A DNA stretch of 64,000 nucleotides, taken from NCBI GenBank assembly GCA_016722505.1, contig JADKJH010000003.1:310001-374000 (forward strand), read 5' to 3'. Shown in pieces: positions 16,851 through 25,386 of this stretch. Each line of letters begins with the position of its first letter. The first letter of the stretch is position 1. The notes under the pieces were generated by a model that was not told the DNA's origin, did no database searches, and was given only the letters and a program-made list of their open reading frames with translations. The translations under genes were made by a program, and so were the position numbers. This DNA is from Holophagaceae bacterium (lineage in GTDB: Bacteria > Acidobacteriota > Holophagae > Holophagales > Holophagaceae).

Positions 16851-17608
16851 ATGGAAATTCCGGTCCGGACCGCGTTGCTTGTTTTCGCCATGCTGGCTGC
16901 AGGTCTTGGCAATCCGCTTTCTCCGGCCGCCCTCTGTGCCCAGGAATCGCGACCTTCGAAACTGAAAGAGGCCGTGGACGGGTACAACCGGGAAGTGGAG
17001 AAGCTGAACCAGATGACGGCCGATGTGCAGGTTTCGCTTACCTTCCCGGCGGAAAGAGCCCCAAGGTGTTCACCAGAGGCTGGGTTTTCGGCGCGCGCTG
17101 CCTGGTTAATCCCGGCACCAAGGAGCAATTGGACATCTCGGATGAAGTCCGCTGGAAGGGCACCGGCACCTTCGTTCCAGACCACGGTCCCAGGAGCCGG
17201 CCGGTATTCAACGCGCCGGGAACGAACCGGATTACCCTCTATTTCGAGGAAGAGGGAAAGGTGGTTTTCGAGAAGACCTTCACAGTGGAGGCCGTAGACC
17301 CCGCCGGCTACGCTCGGGTAAGCGACAAGGCCTCATGCCCCGCGGATTGCCACGGTTGTCCCGCTTGTCCCCATCCCGTGATCGGACCCATCACATCAGG
17401 AAGCCCAACAGTGTTCATCGACGGGCTTTCCGCGGCCCGGTGGGGGGATGTGGGCATCCATGCCGCATGCTGCGGGAAGAACCAGTTCGTGATCAAGCAG
17501 GGCGACGCGACGGTTCTCATCGATGGAAAACCCGCAGCTCGACGCGGGGACCGCACCCAGCATTGCGGCGGCGTAGGCAAGATCATCGAAGCGTCCGGGA
17601 AACGCTAG
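16851..17608 (+). pseudogene. Exported PAAR-domain protein, frameshifted
   Basis: A signal peptide (RTALLVFAMLAAGLGNPLSP) at ATG 16851, with AAGGAG 7 nt upstream, leads into a helical segment and a beta-rich region. The C-terminal half (about residues 175-250) has two PAAR half-repeats: GSPTVFIDGLSAARWGD..H and GDATVLIDGKPAARRGD..H, with a Cys-rich stretch (CPADCHGCPACPHP) before them. Frames disagree around 17045: the first frame continues as nonsense while the second gives PGGKSPKVFTRGWVFGARC. One extra C in the CCC at 17045-17047 joins them into a 252-residue protein. PAAR domains usually tip type VI secretion spikes, but this one has a signal peptide and no T6SS genes nearby, so it may be a periplasmic or surface protein using the fold otherwise. 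Confidence 0.72.
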
Positions 17609-17629
17609 GCTGGGAGCGCAACCTGGAGC

Positions 17630-17658
17630 TTGCGCGATCGTCGGCTTGGGAGTTTGAT
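17630..17658 (+). promoter_or_regulatory. sigma70-type promoter of fbaB (copy B of the shared module)
   Basis: TTGCGC (17630-17635) and TTTGAT (17653-17658) have 17-bp spacing, embedded in the same 34-bp module (17629-17662) as in front of the PAAR gene. AAGGAG follows at 17691 before ATG 17704. Confidence 0.6.
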
Positions 17659-17703
17659 GGACACACCAATTCCCTCTCTCTTCTTCCCATCAAGGAGTGC
17701 GCT

Positions 17704-18630
17704 ATGGCCACGGCCCGTGTGAAGGAAATCCTGTCCTGGTACTCGTCGGAAAATCCTGGCGTGAAGACGAATCTGGCGCGGCTCATGAACCATGGGCGGT
17801 TGGCGGGCACGGGCAAATTCGTGATCCTGCCTGTGGACCAGGGTTTTGAGCATGGACCCGCGCGGTCCTTCGCGCTGAATGCGCCAGGCTACGACCCGCG
17901 CTACCACGTGGAGCTGGCCATCGAAGCTGGCTGCAATGCCTACGCTGCGCCGCTCGGTTTCATCGAGCACATCGCTTCGGATTACGCAGGCGAGATTCCG
18001 CTCATCCTCAAGCTCAACAATTCCGATTCGCTCTCCAAAGGCATCGAGCCCTGCAGCGCGGTGACGGGCTCGGTGGAAGATGCTTTAAGACTCGGCTGCA
18101 CCGCCATCGGCTACACCATCTATCCCGGCAGCGGCGACCGCAACATCCAGTACGAAACGCTGCGGGAACTGATCCTGGAAGCCAAGGCCGTGGGTTTGCC
18201 GAGCGTGGTGTGGTCCTATCCGCGGGGCTCGGGACTGAGCAAGGAAGGCGAAACCGCCGTGGACGTGGCGGGCTACGCGGCGCAGATCGCCGCCCAGCTG
18301 GGTGCGCACATCATCAAGATCAAGCCGCCGAAAAAACATCTGGAAGGGAAAGAGGCGGCTGCGGCGTTCGAGAAGGCGGGCATCCCCATCGAGACCCTTG
18401 CGGACCGCGTGCGCGAGGTCGTGCGCAGCGCCTTCCACGGGCGTCGCATCGTGATCTTCAGCGGCGGCGAAGCCAAGGGCACCGAGGAAGTGCTGGCGGA
18501 AGTCACGGAGATCGCCGAGGGCGGCGCATTTGGCAGCATCATGGGCCGCAACGCCTTCCAAAGGCCTAGGGCCGAAGCCATCGAGCTGTTGCATGCCGTG
18601 ATGGCGATCCACGCTAAGACGTGCGGATGA
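17704..18630 (+). CDS. fbaB: Class I fructose-bisphosphate aldolase (DhnA/FbaB type)
   Basis: A Schiff-base aldolase of 308 residues in the archaeal/DhnA-like branch. It shows ILPVDQGFEHGP, SVVWSYPRGSGL, the catalytic Lys region HIIKIKPPKKH and a phosphate loop FSGGEAKG near the C terminus. ATG 17704 follows AAGGAG with 7-nt spacing; a longer open frame into the PAAR gene is ignored. The gene has its own promoter nearly identical to that of the PAAR gene. With fbaA at 10.6 kb the cell carries both aldolase classes, commonly split between glycolytic and gluconeogenic use. Confidence 0.93.
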   Translation: MATARVKEILSWYSSENPGVKTNLARLMNHGRLAGTGKFVILPVDQGFEHGPARSFALNAPGYDPRYHVELAIEAGCNAYAAPLGFIEHIASDYAGEIPLILKLNNSDSLSKGIEPCSAVTGSVEDALRLGCTAIGYTIYPGSGDRNIQYETLRELILEAKAVGLPSVVWSYPRGSGLSKEGETAVDVAGYAAQIAAQLGAHIIKIKPPKKHLEGKEAAAAFEKAGIPIETLADRVREVVRSAFHGRRIVIFSGGEAKGTEEVLAEVTEIAEGGAFGSIMGRNAFQRPRAEAIELLHAVMAIHAKTCG

Positions 18631-18697
18631 AGGGGATATATCGCGTTAGGTGCCATCCGCTGACTCGAAATCCGCCCGTTCACATCCAGGGTCAACC

Positions 18698-18922
18698 ATG
18701 ATCGCAACGTTATTCCTAGCCGCTGGGTTATTTTTCTTCTGGATGGTTTTCAAGGCTTTTTCCTCGCGGGAAATCGAGGGGCGCGGGTGGGGATTCAGCT
18801 CACGGACCTACAGCCGCGACAGTGAGCCTGTCATGTATTGGGTGACTTTTGGGTCCTACCTGGTCTGCGCCGTTTGGGCGACGGGATTTGCCGTTCTGGC
18901 GGCTCGCAAGTCATTGCTCTAA
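18698..18922 (+). CDS. Small two-helix membrane protein, unknown
   Basis: A 74-residue protein with two hydrophobic segments (MIATLFLAAGLFFFWMVF and VTFGSYLVCAVWATGFAVL) joined by a polar loop with Arg/Ser and RGWGF. ATG 18698 has a modest AGGG upstream. I recognise no named family. It sits between fbaB and the SRPBCC gene in the same direction, with gaps that permit separate transcription. Confidence 0.6.
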   Translation: MIATLFLAAGLFFFWMVFKAFSSREIEGRGWGFSSRTYSRDSEPVMYWVTFGSYLVCAVWATGFAVLAARKSLL

Positions 18923-19019
18923 AGCGCTGGGCAGCAGTTTTTCTGGCGAATTCCTGGGGCCGGCGTACGATGGCGGTATAAGCCCAATCCAGAGTCAATA
19001 GGCAATCAGGGGAGATCCC

Positions 19020-19481
19020 ATGTACGCCGTCTCCGTATCCATGGAAGTGAATCCAGGGGGTGTGAAGCCCATGCTCACCTTGGACAAGCTTTGGCGTGGG
19101 CTGGAGCTCAAGGCCGAGGACCCGGTGCCCTTTGTGCCGGGCATGGAGTCTTGCCAGGTGATCGAGCGAATGGATGACGGCTTCCTGCGGGAGGTGGTGG
19201 TGCGGGGGCAGACCTTTCGCGAGATCCTGACATTCACACCGCCGGTGCAGATCCGCTTCGACCGGGTGGAGGGCGAAGAAAGCGGCTGGATCATGAACAC
19301 CCTGAGCGAAAGTCCCGTCGGGCTGCTGTTGACCTACACCATCGCGGTGAATTTCATGGGGGTGTGGCCGGGCACCGACGAAGAAAAACAAAAGGGCGAC
19401 GAGGTGCATTTCAACTACGCCAATGCCCTTCGCCAGACCCTGGAAATCCTCCGTGCCAGAGTGGCGGAAGGAACGCTGTAA
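19020..19481 (+). CDS. SRPBCC-fold protein (DUF1857/AtaL-like)
   Basis: A 153-residue soluble protein with the helix-grip pattern of AtaL-like/DUF1857 members: LTLDKLWRGLELKAEDPVPFVPGM, VIERMDDGFLREVVVRG, then strands and a long C-terminal helix. Such proteins bind hydrophobic ligands; the ligand is unknown. ATG 19020 follows GGGGAGA closely. It converges on purE with a 35-nt gap. Confidence 0.75.
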   Translation: MYAVSVSMEVNPGGVKPMLTLDKLWRGLELKAEDPVPFVPGMESCQVIERMDDGFLREVVVRGQTFREILTFTPPVQIRFDRVEGEESGWIMNTLSESPVGLLLTYTIAVNFMGVWPGTDEEKQKGDEVHFNYANALRQTLEILRARVAEGTL

Positions 19482-19516
19482 CTGCCTGCGGCTTCACTAC
19501 TTTTTTCGTAGACGGC

Positions 19517-20008
19517 TTAGGACAGTTTATCGTTCGCCAGCACTGCTTGAGTCTGGGCTTCGCGATAGGCGAGCAGCCTGCCGCGCAAGGTAGCGTCGCT
19601 GAGCGACAGGATGCTGGCGGCCAGCAGCGCAGCGTTCGTGGCGCCCGGCTTGCCAATGGCGAGCGCGCCAACGGGGATGCCTGCGGGCATTTGGACGATT
19701 GACAGCAACGAATCCAGGCCGTTGAGCGCCTTGGTGGGCATGGGAACGCCCAGCACCGGGAGATGCGTTTTCGCGGCCATCATCCCCGCCAAAGCCGCCG
19801 CGCCGCCGGCTCCGGCGATGATCACGCGCAGCCCATTGGCCTCGGCATCCACGCAGTATTGGAAGACTTTGTCCGGTGTGCGGTGGGCGCTCATGACCAG
19901 GGCCTCGAAAGGGACCTGCAACGCCAGCAGGCAATCCGCCGCAGGCCGCATGGTTTCCCAATCGGACCTGCTGCCCATCACGATTCCCACAAGCGGTTTG
20001 CTATCCAT
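19517..20008 (-). CDS. purE: N5-carboxyaminoimidazole ribonucleotide mutase
   Basis: Purine biosynthesis enzyme that rearranges N5-CAIR to CAIR. It has 163 residues, the normal class I PurE size, with GIVMGSRSDWETM at the N terminus, MSAHRTPDKV (active-site His), IAGAGGAAALAGM, LGVPMPTKALNGLDSLLSIVQMP and GVPVGTLAIG-like GIPVGALAIG. ATG 20008 is chosen because family members begin about here; the open frame extends 45 codons upstream without support. No purK is adjacent in the window. Confidence 0.94.
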   Translation of the reverse strand: MDSKPLVGIVMGSRSDWETMRPAADCLLALQVPFEALVMSAHRTPDKVFQYCVDAEANGLRVIIAGAGGAAALAGMMAAKTHLPVLGVPMPTKALNGLDSLLSIVQMPAGIPVGALAIGKPGATNAALLAASILSLSDATLRGRLLAYREAQTQAVLANDKLS

Positions 20009-20136
20009 GCCTATTAGGATGCCTGATCCGAGGCTTTCAGCCAGTAAATGATTTGCACCGTCCAGACTCGCGGGCATGACGGGAATTGGCCGTATTGGTG
20101 GTTGATTTTTTCCAGCCATTCGCTCGCAATGGATCC

Positions 20137-21800
20137 ATGGCAATGGTTCATACGGAATCCATCGGGCGATACCGTGTGGTGGGCACGCTGGGGCAGGGCG
20201 CCATGGGGCGCGTATATCTGGCGGAAGATCCGGGCCTAGGCATGAAGGTGGCCATCAAGCTCATCAAGCGCGACAACATGCTTGAAAATGAAGTCATTCT
20301 GGCCCGGTTCCGCCGCGAAGCGGTGCTGGGGGCGCGGATCCGCCATCCCAACATCGTGGCCATCCATGATGTGGGCCAAGACATCAACCACGGTCCCTAC
20401 ATGGTGATGGAGTATGTGGACGGACGGGAACTGGCGGATGTGCTCAAGGAGGGCCTTGCGAGCACTTCCGAGAAACTGGATTGGTTGCGGCAGACCGCCA
20501 AGGCGCTGCGCTGCGCCCATGAAGGCGGCATCATCCACCGGGATGTGAAGCCCGCCAATATCCTGGTGAGCCGCGATGGCCAAGCGAAACTCATAGATTT
20601 TGGCGTGGCCAAGGTCATGGGGAGCGCGCTCGCCGTGCAAGGAGCCGCTCCGAATGCCCTCGCCGCCCCAAACGCCAGCGTGGAGGAATCAGGGCCTCCA
20701 CCTGAAGCCGAATTGATGTCAGAGAAATATGCCACCGCTTGGGGCATGCTCTCCGTGGCGGGAGCGCCACCTAACGATGAGTCCCACCTGGAAATCTTGA
20801 CCAGCAGCGGGGAACAGGGAAGCAATCCTTCCGAAGAGGACAAGAATGGAAATCTGAACCAGGAAGACCATGCGAAAAATGGCCTGACCCAGATGGGTGC
20901 GCTCATCGGCACGCCTTCCTACACGGCACCGGAACTGCTGGGCGGGCAGGGACCTTCTCCACAAACTGATGACTTCGCTTTCGCGGTGACGGCTTTTCAA
21001 TCCTTGCTTGGGCAACTTCCTTTCGGGGTAAAGGGACTCGGGAGACGTTGGAGCAGATCCGCTCGGGCACGGTGGACTTCCCGTTGAATGCCAATTCGAA
21101 GCTTCGGGCGGTCTTCGAGAAAGCCTTGGCCCTTGATCCCCGGGCCCGCTACCCGGATCTGGATGCCTTCATGGATGATCTCTATTCGGCATGCGATGTG
21201 GAGCCGCCGCTCACCGAGGCTAAAACACCAAGGCCATCTTCAAGGTCGAGCCTTCCCATCAGCCCGCCTGTCCGCAACGTCCTTCCTTGGGTGAAGTTGA
21301 TCGGGGGCGGTTTGGCGGTGCTCGTATTGCTGGGCATCGGGCTGGATTTCTGGCTTGCGTCCTCTTCCGGTCTGGAAGAAATCACAGTCCACACAGAGCC
21401 CTCCGGAGCTTCGGTATACGTGGATGGGGTTTATCTCGGGCAGGCGCCGTTGGACCGCATCTCACTTTCCGAACCAGGCCACCGCTTGAGCGTGGTTAAA
21501 AAACACTATCGTTCCTTAGAGCGCAACCTCACCCCAGAGGACGGGTTCGTGAGCCTAGTGTTGGAACTCGCGCCTTACAATTTGAAGGTGGAAACCGAGC
21601 CTTCAGGCGCTGAGATCCTGTTGGATGGCAATTCCGTGGGCGTCAGCCCCGCGACGCTGAAACGCATTCCAGGAAAAGGTGAACACAGCCTGGAATTGCG
21701 TCTGGATGGATTTGTTTCCAAAACCATCAAGCTGGATCCCTTGCGTCCGCAACGCGCGCCCATACGGTTGGATCCGGAAACCCCAGCGGATTCCAGATAA
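20137..21800 (+). pseudogene. PEGA-type Ser/Thr protein kinase, frameshifted, with long activation-segment insert
   Basis: A Hanks-type kinase, 554 residues when corrected. It shows a GQGAMGRVYLAED nucleotide loop, VAIKLIKR, HRDVKPANIL (Asp about 136), DFGVAK (Asp about 154) and GTPSYTAPELL. About 98 residues lie between DFGVAK and GTPSY, against 13 in the paralogue at 25.4 kb; the insert is Pro/Glu/Asn-rich. At 21025-21028 the run GGGG should be GGGGG: then LPFG-GKGTRETLEQIRSG reads through. The downstream frame has a membrane helix (LIGGGLAVLVLLGIGLDFWL) and two PEGA repeats (TVHTEPSGASVYVDG, KVETEPSGAEILLDG) placed outside the membrane. It starts at ATG 20137 or 20143. It probably leads the mltG-tlyA gene string. 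Confidence 0.83.
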
Positions 21801-21809
21801 CCTCAATTG

Positions 21810-22820
21810 ATGGCTCGATCCCGCACCTCCACACGTTTGCTCCTGGCAACGGCGCTGCTGGCGCTGCCGCCGCTTTGGACGCTATGGACCTGGAAACGCA
21901 GCGGCCCCCTGGTGATGCAAGGGACGGTGCTGATCAAGAAAGGCGCCACAGTGGACCAGATCGCGGACCAGCTGGAGAGGGAAGGCGTCATCAGATCTGC
22001 ATCGCTTTTCAAGTTGTGGGCCAGGGCGCGGCATCTAAAGCTCATCCGAGGCGAGTACACCTTCGATTCCCAGGCCAGCCTCTCCGAGGTGGCCGGCAAG
22101 TTGCGGCGCGGCGAAATCCATTTCACCAACATCGTCATTCCCTACGCCGCCCATGCCTGGATGGTGCAATCCCGTCTTAAGGAATTCGTTTCCGAAGATG
22201 TTTTCTGGAAACTCTGGAAAAGCCCCAACCTGGCTGCCAACGCGGGGTTTCCCGAGGCTCCGAGCCTGGAAGGGCTGGTCGCGCCAGCCACCTACCGGGT
22301 TCACCACGCCATGGAACCCGAAGAAATTTTCCTGACGATGGTAGAAGCCTTCCGCCGCACTGTGCGTCCAAGTCTGGATGGGGGCACGCTGACGCCCTAC
22401 CAGACACTCATCCTGGCGAGCCTGGCGGAAAAAGAGACCAATTTATCTGAAGAGTTGCCCATCGTAGCGGGGATTTACGCGCGGCGGCTGCAGATCGGCA
22501 TGAGACTTCAATGCGATCCCACAAGCCAGTACGCCCGCTGGCTTAGTGGTGATCTTCGCTTTACTGCGCCCATGCACGAAGACATTACGCGCGCGCACCC
22601 CTTCAACACCTATGTCGTGGCCGGCCTGCCGCCGACGCCCATCGCCATCCCCAGTCCCGCTGCCATTGAAGCCGCAAAACACCCAGCGCCGGGGCACGAA
22701 TTGTATTTCGTTGCCACCGGAGTCGGCGGCCATCATTTCGCACGCACCCTGTCGGAGCACAATCGGAACGTGGCACTGTACCGCATCGAGATCGCCAAAC
22801 AGAAGAAGGAGAAGGCATGA
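21810..22820 (+). CDS. mltG: Endolytic murein transglycosylase MltG (YceG)
   Basis: An inner-membrane lytic transglycosylase of 336 residues that cuts nascent glycan strands and sets their length. An N-terminal membrane anchor (LLLATALLALPPLWTLW) is followed by a LysM-like part (VLIKKGATVDQIADQLEREGVI) and the YceG catalytic domain with the conserved Glu in LASLAEKETN, AGIYARRLQIGMRLQCDPTSQYA, FNTYVVAGLPPTPIAIPS and the LYFVATG.GGHHFA finish. ATG 21810 lies 9 nt after the kinase stop and the end overlaps the next gene by ATGA. The N-terminal portion is a little divergent but all active-site blocks are there. Confidence 0.92.
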   Translation: MARSRTSTRLLLATALLALPPLWTLWTWKRSGPLVMQGTVLIKKGATVDQIADQLEREGVIRSASLFKLWARARHLKLIRGEYTFDSQASLSEVAGKLRRGEIHFTNIVIPYAAHAWMVQSRLKEFVSEDVFWKLWKSPNLAANAGFPEAPSLEGLVAPATYRVHHAMEPEEIFLTMVEAFRRTVRPSLDGGTLTPYQTLILASLAEKETNLSEELPIVAGIYARRLQIGMRLQCDPTSQYARWLSGDLRFTAPMHEDITRAHPFNTYVVAGLPPTPIAIPSPAAIEAAKHPAPGHELYFVATGVGGHHFARTLSEHNRNVALYRIEIAKQKKEKA

Positions 22821-23185
22821 GATTCCGGACGTTCAACTCGCTCCTGCCGGCAGTGGCGGGGATCTTCCTCTTCACGGGCTGCGGCTTGATTCCTCTCGGC
22901 ACCAAACCCATTGGCGAAGTGCGCCAGTCGGCCCCAAGCCTTGAAGGCAGGACCGTTAGGGTGAGAGGTAAAGTGGTTGATTCCAACCAGCTACCCTTTG
23001 TGGGGACACGTTTCTACAAGCTCCAGGATGACACCGGTGAGCTGTGGGTGACCACCAAGGATCCGTTGCCGGCGGTTGGCGAAAGCTTGGTGGTGGCCGG
23101 CGAACTCCATAATGCGGCAGTGCTGGGCGGCGCATCCCTGGGCATCCAGATTAAGGAGAGCAGCCGTTTGAAGGCGCGCATCTGA
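22817..23185 (+). CDS. OB-fold lipoprotein
   Basis: A 122-residue exported protein with a clear lipobox (IFLFTGC, Cys about 22). The mature part has an OB-fold look (GRTVRVRGKVVDSNQLPFVGTRFYKLQDDTGELWVTT in sequence order), like small nucleic-acid- or ligand-binding lipoproteins of the YgiW/BOF or tRNA-anticodon-like class. It overlaps mltG by ATGA and tlyA by TGATG, so it is translated with them. The specific role is unknown. Confidence 0.75.
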   Translation: MRFRTFNSLLPAVAGIFLFTGCGLIPLGTKPIGEVRQSAPSLEGRTVRVRGKVVDSNQLPFVGTRFYKLQDDTGELWVTTKDPLPAVGESLVVAGELHNAAVLGGASLGIQIKESSRLKARI

Positions 23186-23961
23186 TGAAACTCCGACTCG
23201 ATGTGCTGCTGGTCCAGCGGGGTTTGGTGGAGAGCCGCACCCTGGCTCAGGCGCGCATTCTTGCGGGAGATGTGCTCGTCGAGGACCGGCCCGTCAGCAA
23301 GGCGGGCACAGCGGTGGATGTGGCCGCGAATATCCGGTTGCGGGGCGACGCGCTAGCCTTTGTCAGCCGTGGCGGTTTGAAACTGCAGGGTGGGTTGGAT
23401 GCCTTTAAAGTTGACCCATCGGACCGGACTTGTTTCGATGCGGGGGCCTCTACGGGAGGCTTCACGGATTGCCTGCTTCAGCGCGGTGCCACAAAGGTCT
23501 ACGCAGTGGATGTAGGCACCAATCAGCTACATTGGAAACTGCGGAGCGATGCCCGCGTGATCAGCATCGAGCAATGCAACCTGCGCCATTGGGATCCAGG
23601 GCGCATTCCTGAAAAATGCTCTTTGTTGGTGGGGGATCTGAGCTTCATCTCCCTTCGCTTGACGATTCTGCCCTTGCTGCCCAGCCTCACGGAAAAAGCC
23701 GAGGCTATCCTGCTGGTGAAACCCCAGTTCGAAGCGGGCCGTGACGATGTCGGAGAAGGCGGGATTGTGCGGGATCCAAGGGTTCATGAACGCGTATGCA
23801 GGGAGATCTGGACCTTTTTCGCCGCCTCGGAGCTCACCCCGCAGGGACTCGTGGAGAGTCCCATCCGTGGTGGAGAGGGGAATAAGGAATATCTTCTGTA
23901 CCTTCAAAGATGCCAAGGAGCAATGTCCATGGAGTTTCCGGGCACGCTGTTCTATTCGTAG
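23185..23961 (+). CDS. tlyA: TlyA-family rRNA (cytidine-2'-O)-methyltransferase
   Basis: A 258-residue protein with an N-terminal S4 RNA-binding domain (LRLDVLLVQRGLVESRTLAQ, about 1-62) and a FtsJ-like methyltransferase domain. It shows SRGGLKLQGGLDAF, the SAM loop DAGASTGGFTDCLLQRGA, VGDLSFISLRL and LVKPQFEAGR. Relatives modify rRNA and were once called haemolysins. The start overlaps the stop of the lipoprotein gene. The C terminus carries about 12 extra residues and overlaps the convergent pentapeptide gene by 10 nt. Confidence 0.9.
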   Translation: MKLRLDVLLVQRGLVESRTLAQARILAGDVLVEDRPVSKAGTAVDVAANIRLRGDALAFVSRGGLKLQGGLDAFKVDPSDRTCFDAGASTGGFTDCLLQRGATKVYAVDVGTNQLHWKLRSDARVISIEQCNLRHWDPGRIPEKCSLLVGDLSFISLRLTILPLLPSLTEKAEAILLVKPQFEAGRDDVGEGGIVRDPRVHERVCREIWTFFAASELTPQGLVESPIRGGEGNKEYLLYLQRCQGAMSMEFPGTLFYS

Positions 23962-25211
23962 TTGACTAGGCTTTCATCCGATGTGCCGATGACACAGGAG
24001 GTGTTGAGCACCAACAATGGGAATGCGGCGACCTTGCTGCGGCCTCCGGGTCCTGCGTGGGAACCCACTTCGCAGTCCCGCAGCACCACCCAGCGGCCCT
24101 GGTTCAGGTAGTCCGAAACCCGGATGTCCGCCTCGATGGTCATGTTGCCGGTGACGCTGCCAGTGGCCATGAGGAACGAGGTCTGATGGGTCTCGGCGTT
24201 CCCGGTGATGGTGGGCAGGCTGAGTAGGCTTTCCTCGCAATCGGGGATGATCATGATGGCCGAATCCCGGCGCAACCCGAAGAATGTAAGCTCCCGCTTG
24301 AGGTGGGGCAGGGTGACATCCGTAAGCTTCAGCAGATCGCCCATGCGGTTCAGGAAATCCAGGAATCCGTGCATCACAGGCAGATGGAACTGGCCGCGGA
24401 TCCAGCCTGAAGAGGTGAAGATCAGCGCCGGAATCTGGCGCAAAGGCGGGTGGTATTTCTTGGCTTTTGGGGCTGATTTCGGGGGCGCAGGCCGGCCCGC
24501 AGGACGCACGAGGATGCCCGCTGCAGCCATGGCCTGGGTACTACCGGGAGCCATGGTTTGAGTGCGGCCTGGAGCCATGGCTTGGGTACGGGCTGGGGAT
24601 GCTGAAGGAGGAATGTTGGAAGGGGGGATGTTGGTGGACATGGTTCCTGGTTTGAGCATCGGCGCTTCGACGGTTTGGGACGTCGAGACCTCCTGTTCTA
24701 TCCCGGTTGCGCCTTCCAGGATGGCTTCCCGGAGATCAGCGCCACGCATGAGCGCGCCTCGCAACATGGCGCCGGTAAGGTTCGCCCGGCCCAAGTTCGC
24801 CAAACGAAAATCCACTACGGACAGCTTGGCGCGGGTCAAATCGGCCCCGCGCAAATCCGCCTCGGCGCAGATGGCGCGGGACAGGTCGGCGCCCCGCAAA
24901 TCCGTGCGCTGAAGCCTCGCGCCTGTTAGGTTCGCCTCAGTCAGATCCGCTTTGCGCAGGATGGCGCCTTCCAGATTGGCGCCCATGAGCTTGCACCCGT
25001 CGAGTTCAGCCTCGCTCAGGTCGGCCCGAGAGAGATTGGCCTCCGTAAGGCGGTTGCCAGTGAGCTTTACGAATGAGAGATTCGAGCCGGTGAAGTTGAT
25101 TCCCTGCAGGTCAATGCCGCGCAGGTCCATATTCTCGAAGTCCATGTGCTCGAAAGTCCGTTTCTTGTCCTTGAGAGCCTGGAGGAAATCATCACGGGTG
25201 AGATCAGACAT
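23952..25211 (-). CDS. Pentapeptide-repeat protein with C-terminal beta-rich domain
   Basis: A 419-residue cytoplasmic protein. Residues about 20-175 contain roughly 25-30 A(D/N)LXX pentapeptides, expected to form a right-handed quadrilateral helix. A low-complexity linker follows with tandem RTQAMAPG-like units (about 220-245) and a Pro/Lys-rich stretch. The C-terminal 150 residues (from IPALIFTSSGWIRGQFHLP) form a conserved-looking beta-rich domain with GFLDFLNRMGDLLKLTDV, vaguely like DUF6812-type proteins. ATG 25211 has AAGGAG 5 nt upstream. It is divergent from the second PEGA kinase and convergent with tlyA. A role as kinase partner or substrate is speculation from position. Confidence 0.78.
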   Translation of the reverse strand: MSDLTRDDFLQALKDKKRTFEHMDFENMDLRGIDLQGINFTGSNLSFVKLTGNRLTEANLSRADLSEAELDGCKLMGANLEGAILRKADLTEANLTGARLQRTDLRGADLSRAICAEADLRGADLTRAKLSVVDFRLANLGRANLTGAMLRGALMRGADLREAILEGATGIEQEVSTSQTVEAPMLKPGTMSTNIPPSNIPPSASPARTQAMAPGRTQTMAPGSTQAMAAAGILVRPAGRPAPPKSAPKAKKYHPPLRQIPALIFTSSGWIRGQFHLPVMHGFLDFLNRMGDLLKLTDVTLPHLKRELTFFGLRRDSAIMIIPDCEESLLSLPTITGNAETHQTSFLMATGSVTGNMTIEADIRVSDYLNQGRWVVLRDCEVGSHAGPGGRSKVAAFPLLVLNTSCVIGTSDESLVNYE

Positions 25212-25386
25212 ATAGGCTCCTTGGGTTGGGATATCGGGGAGTGAGCTTGGCATCGCGATGGAATAATACAACTCTTATCCAAACAATCCAGCTACCTTGG
25301 CATGATCAGACCAGCGCTGATATGCTTTGACTGTCTCCCCACACCAACGATTCAAGCCCGCCTGCCCACGTTTCTCAGAGCACCGG

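Noticed and set aside
16634..17185. A 183-codon minus-strand frame across the PAAR gene
   Set aside because: It is mostly antisense to the PAAR coding region. Only its last 45 codons, outside that gene, could be real, and they are listed at low confidence.
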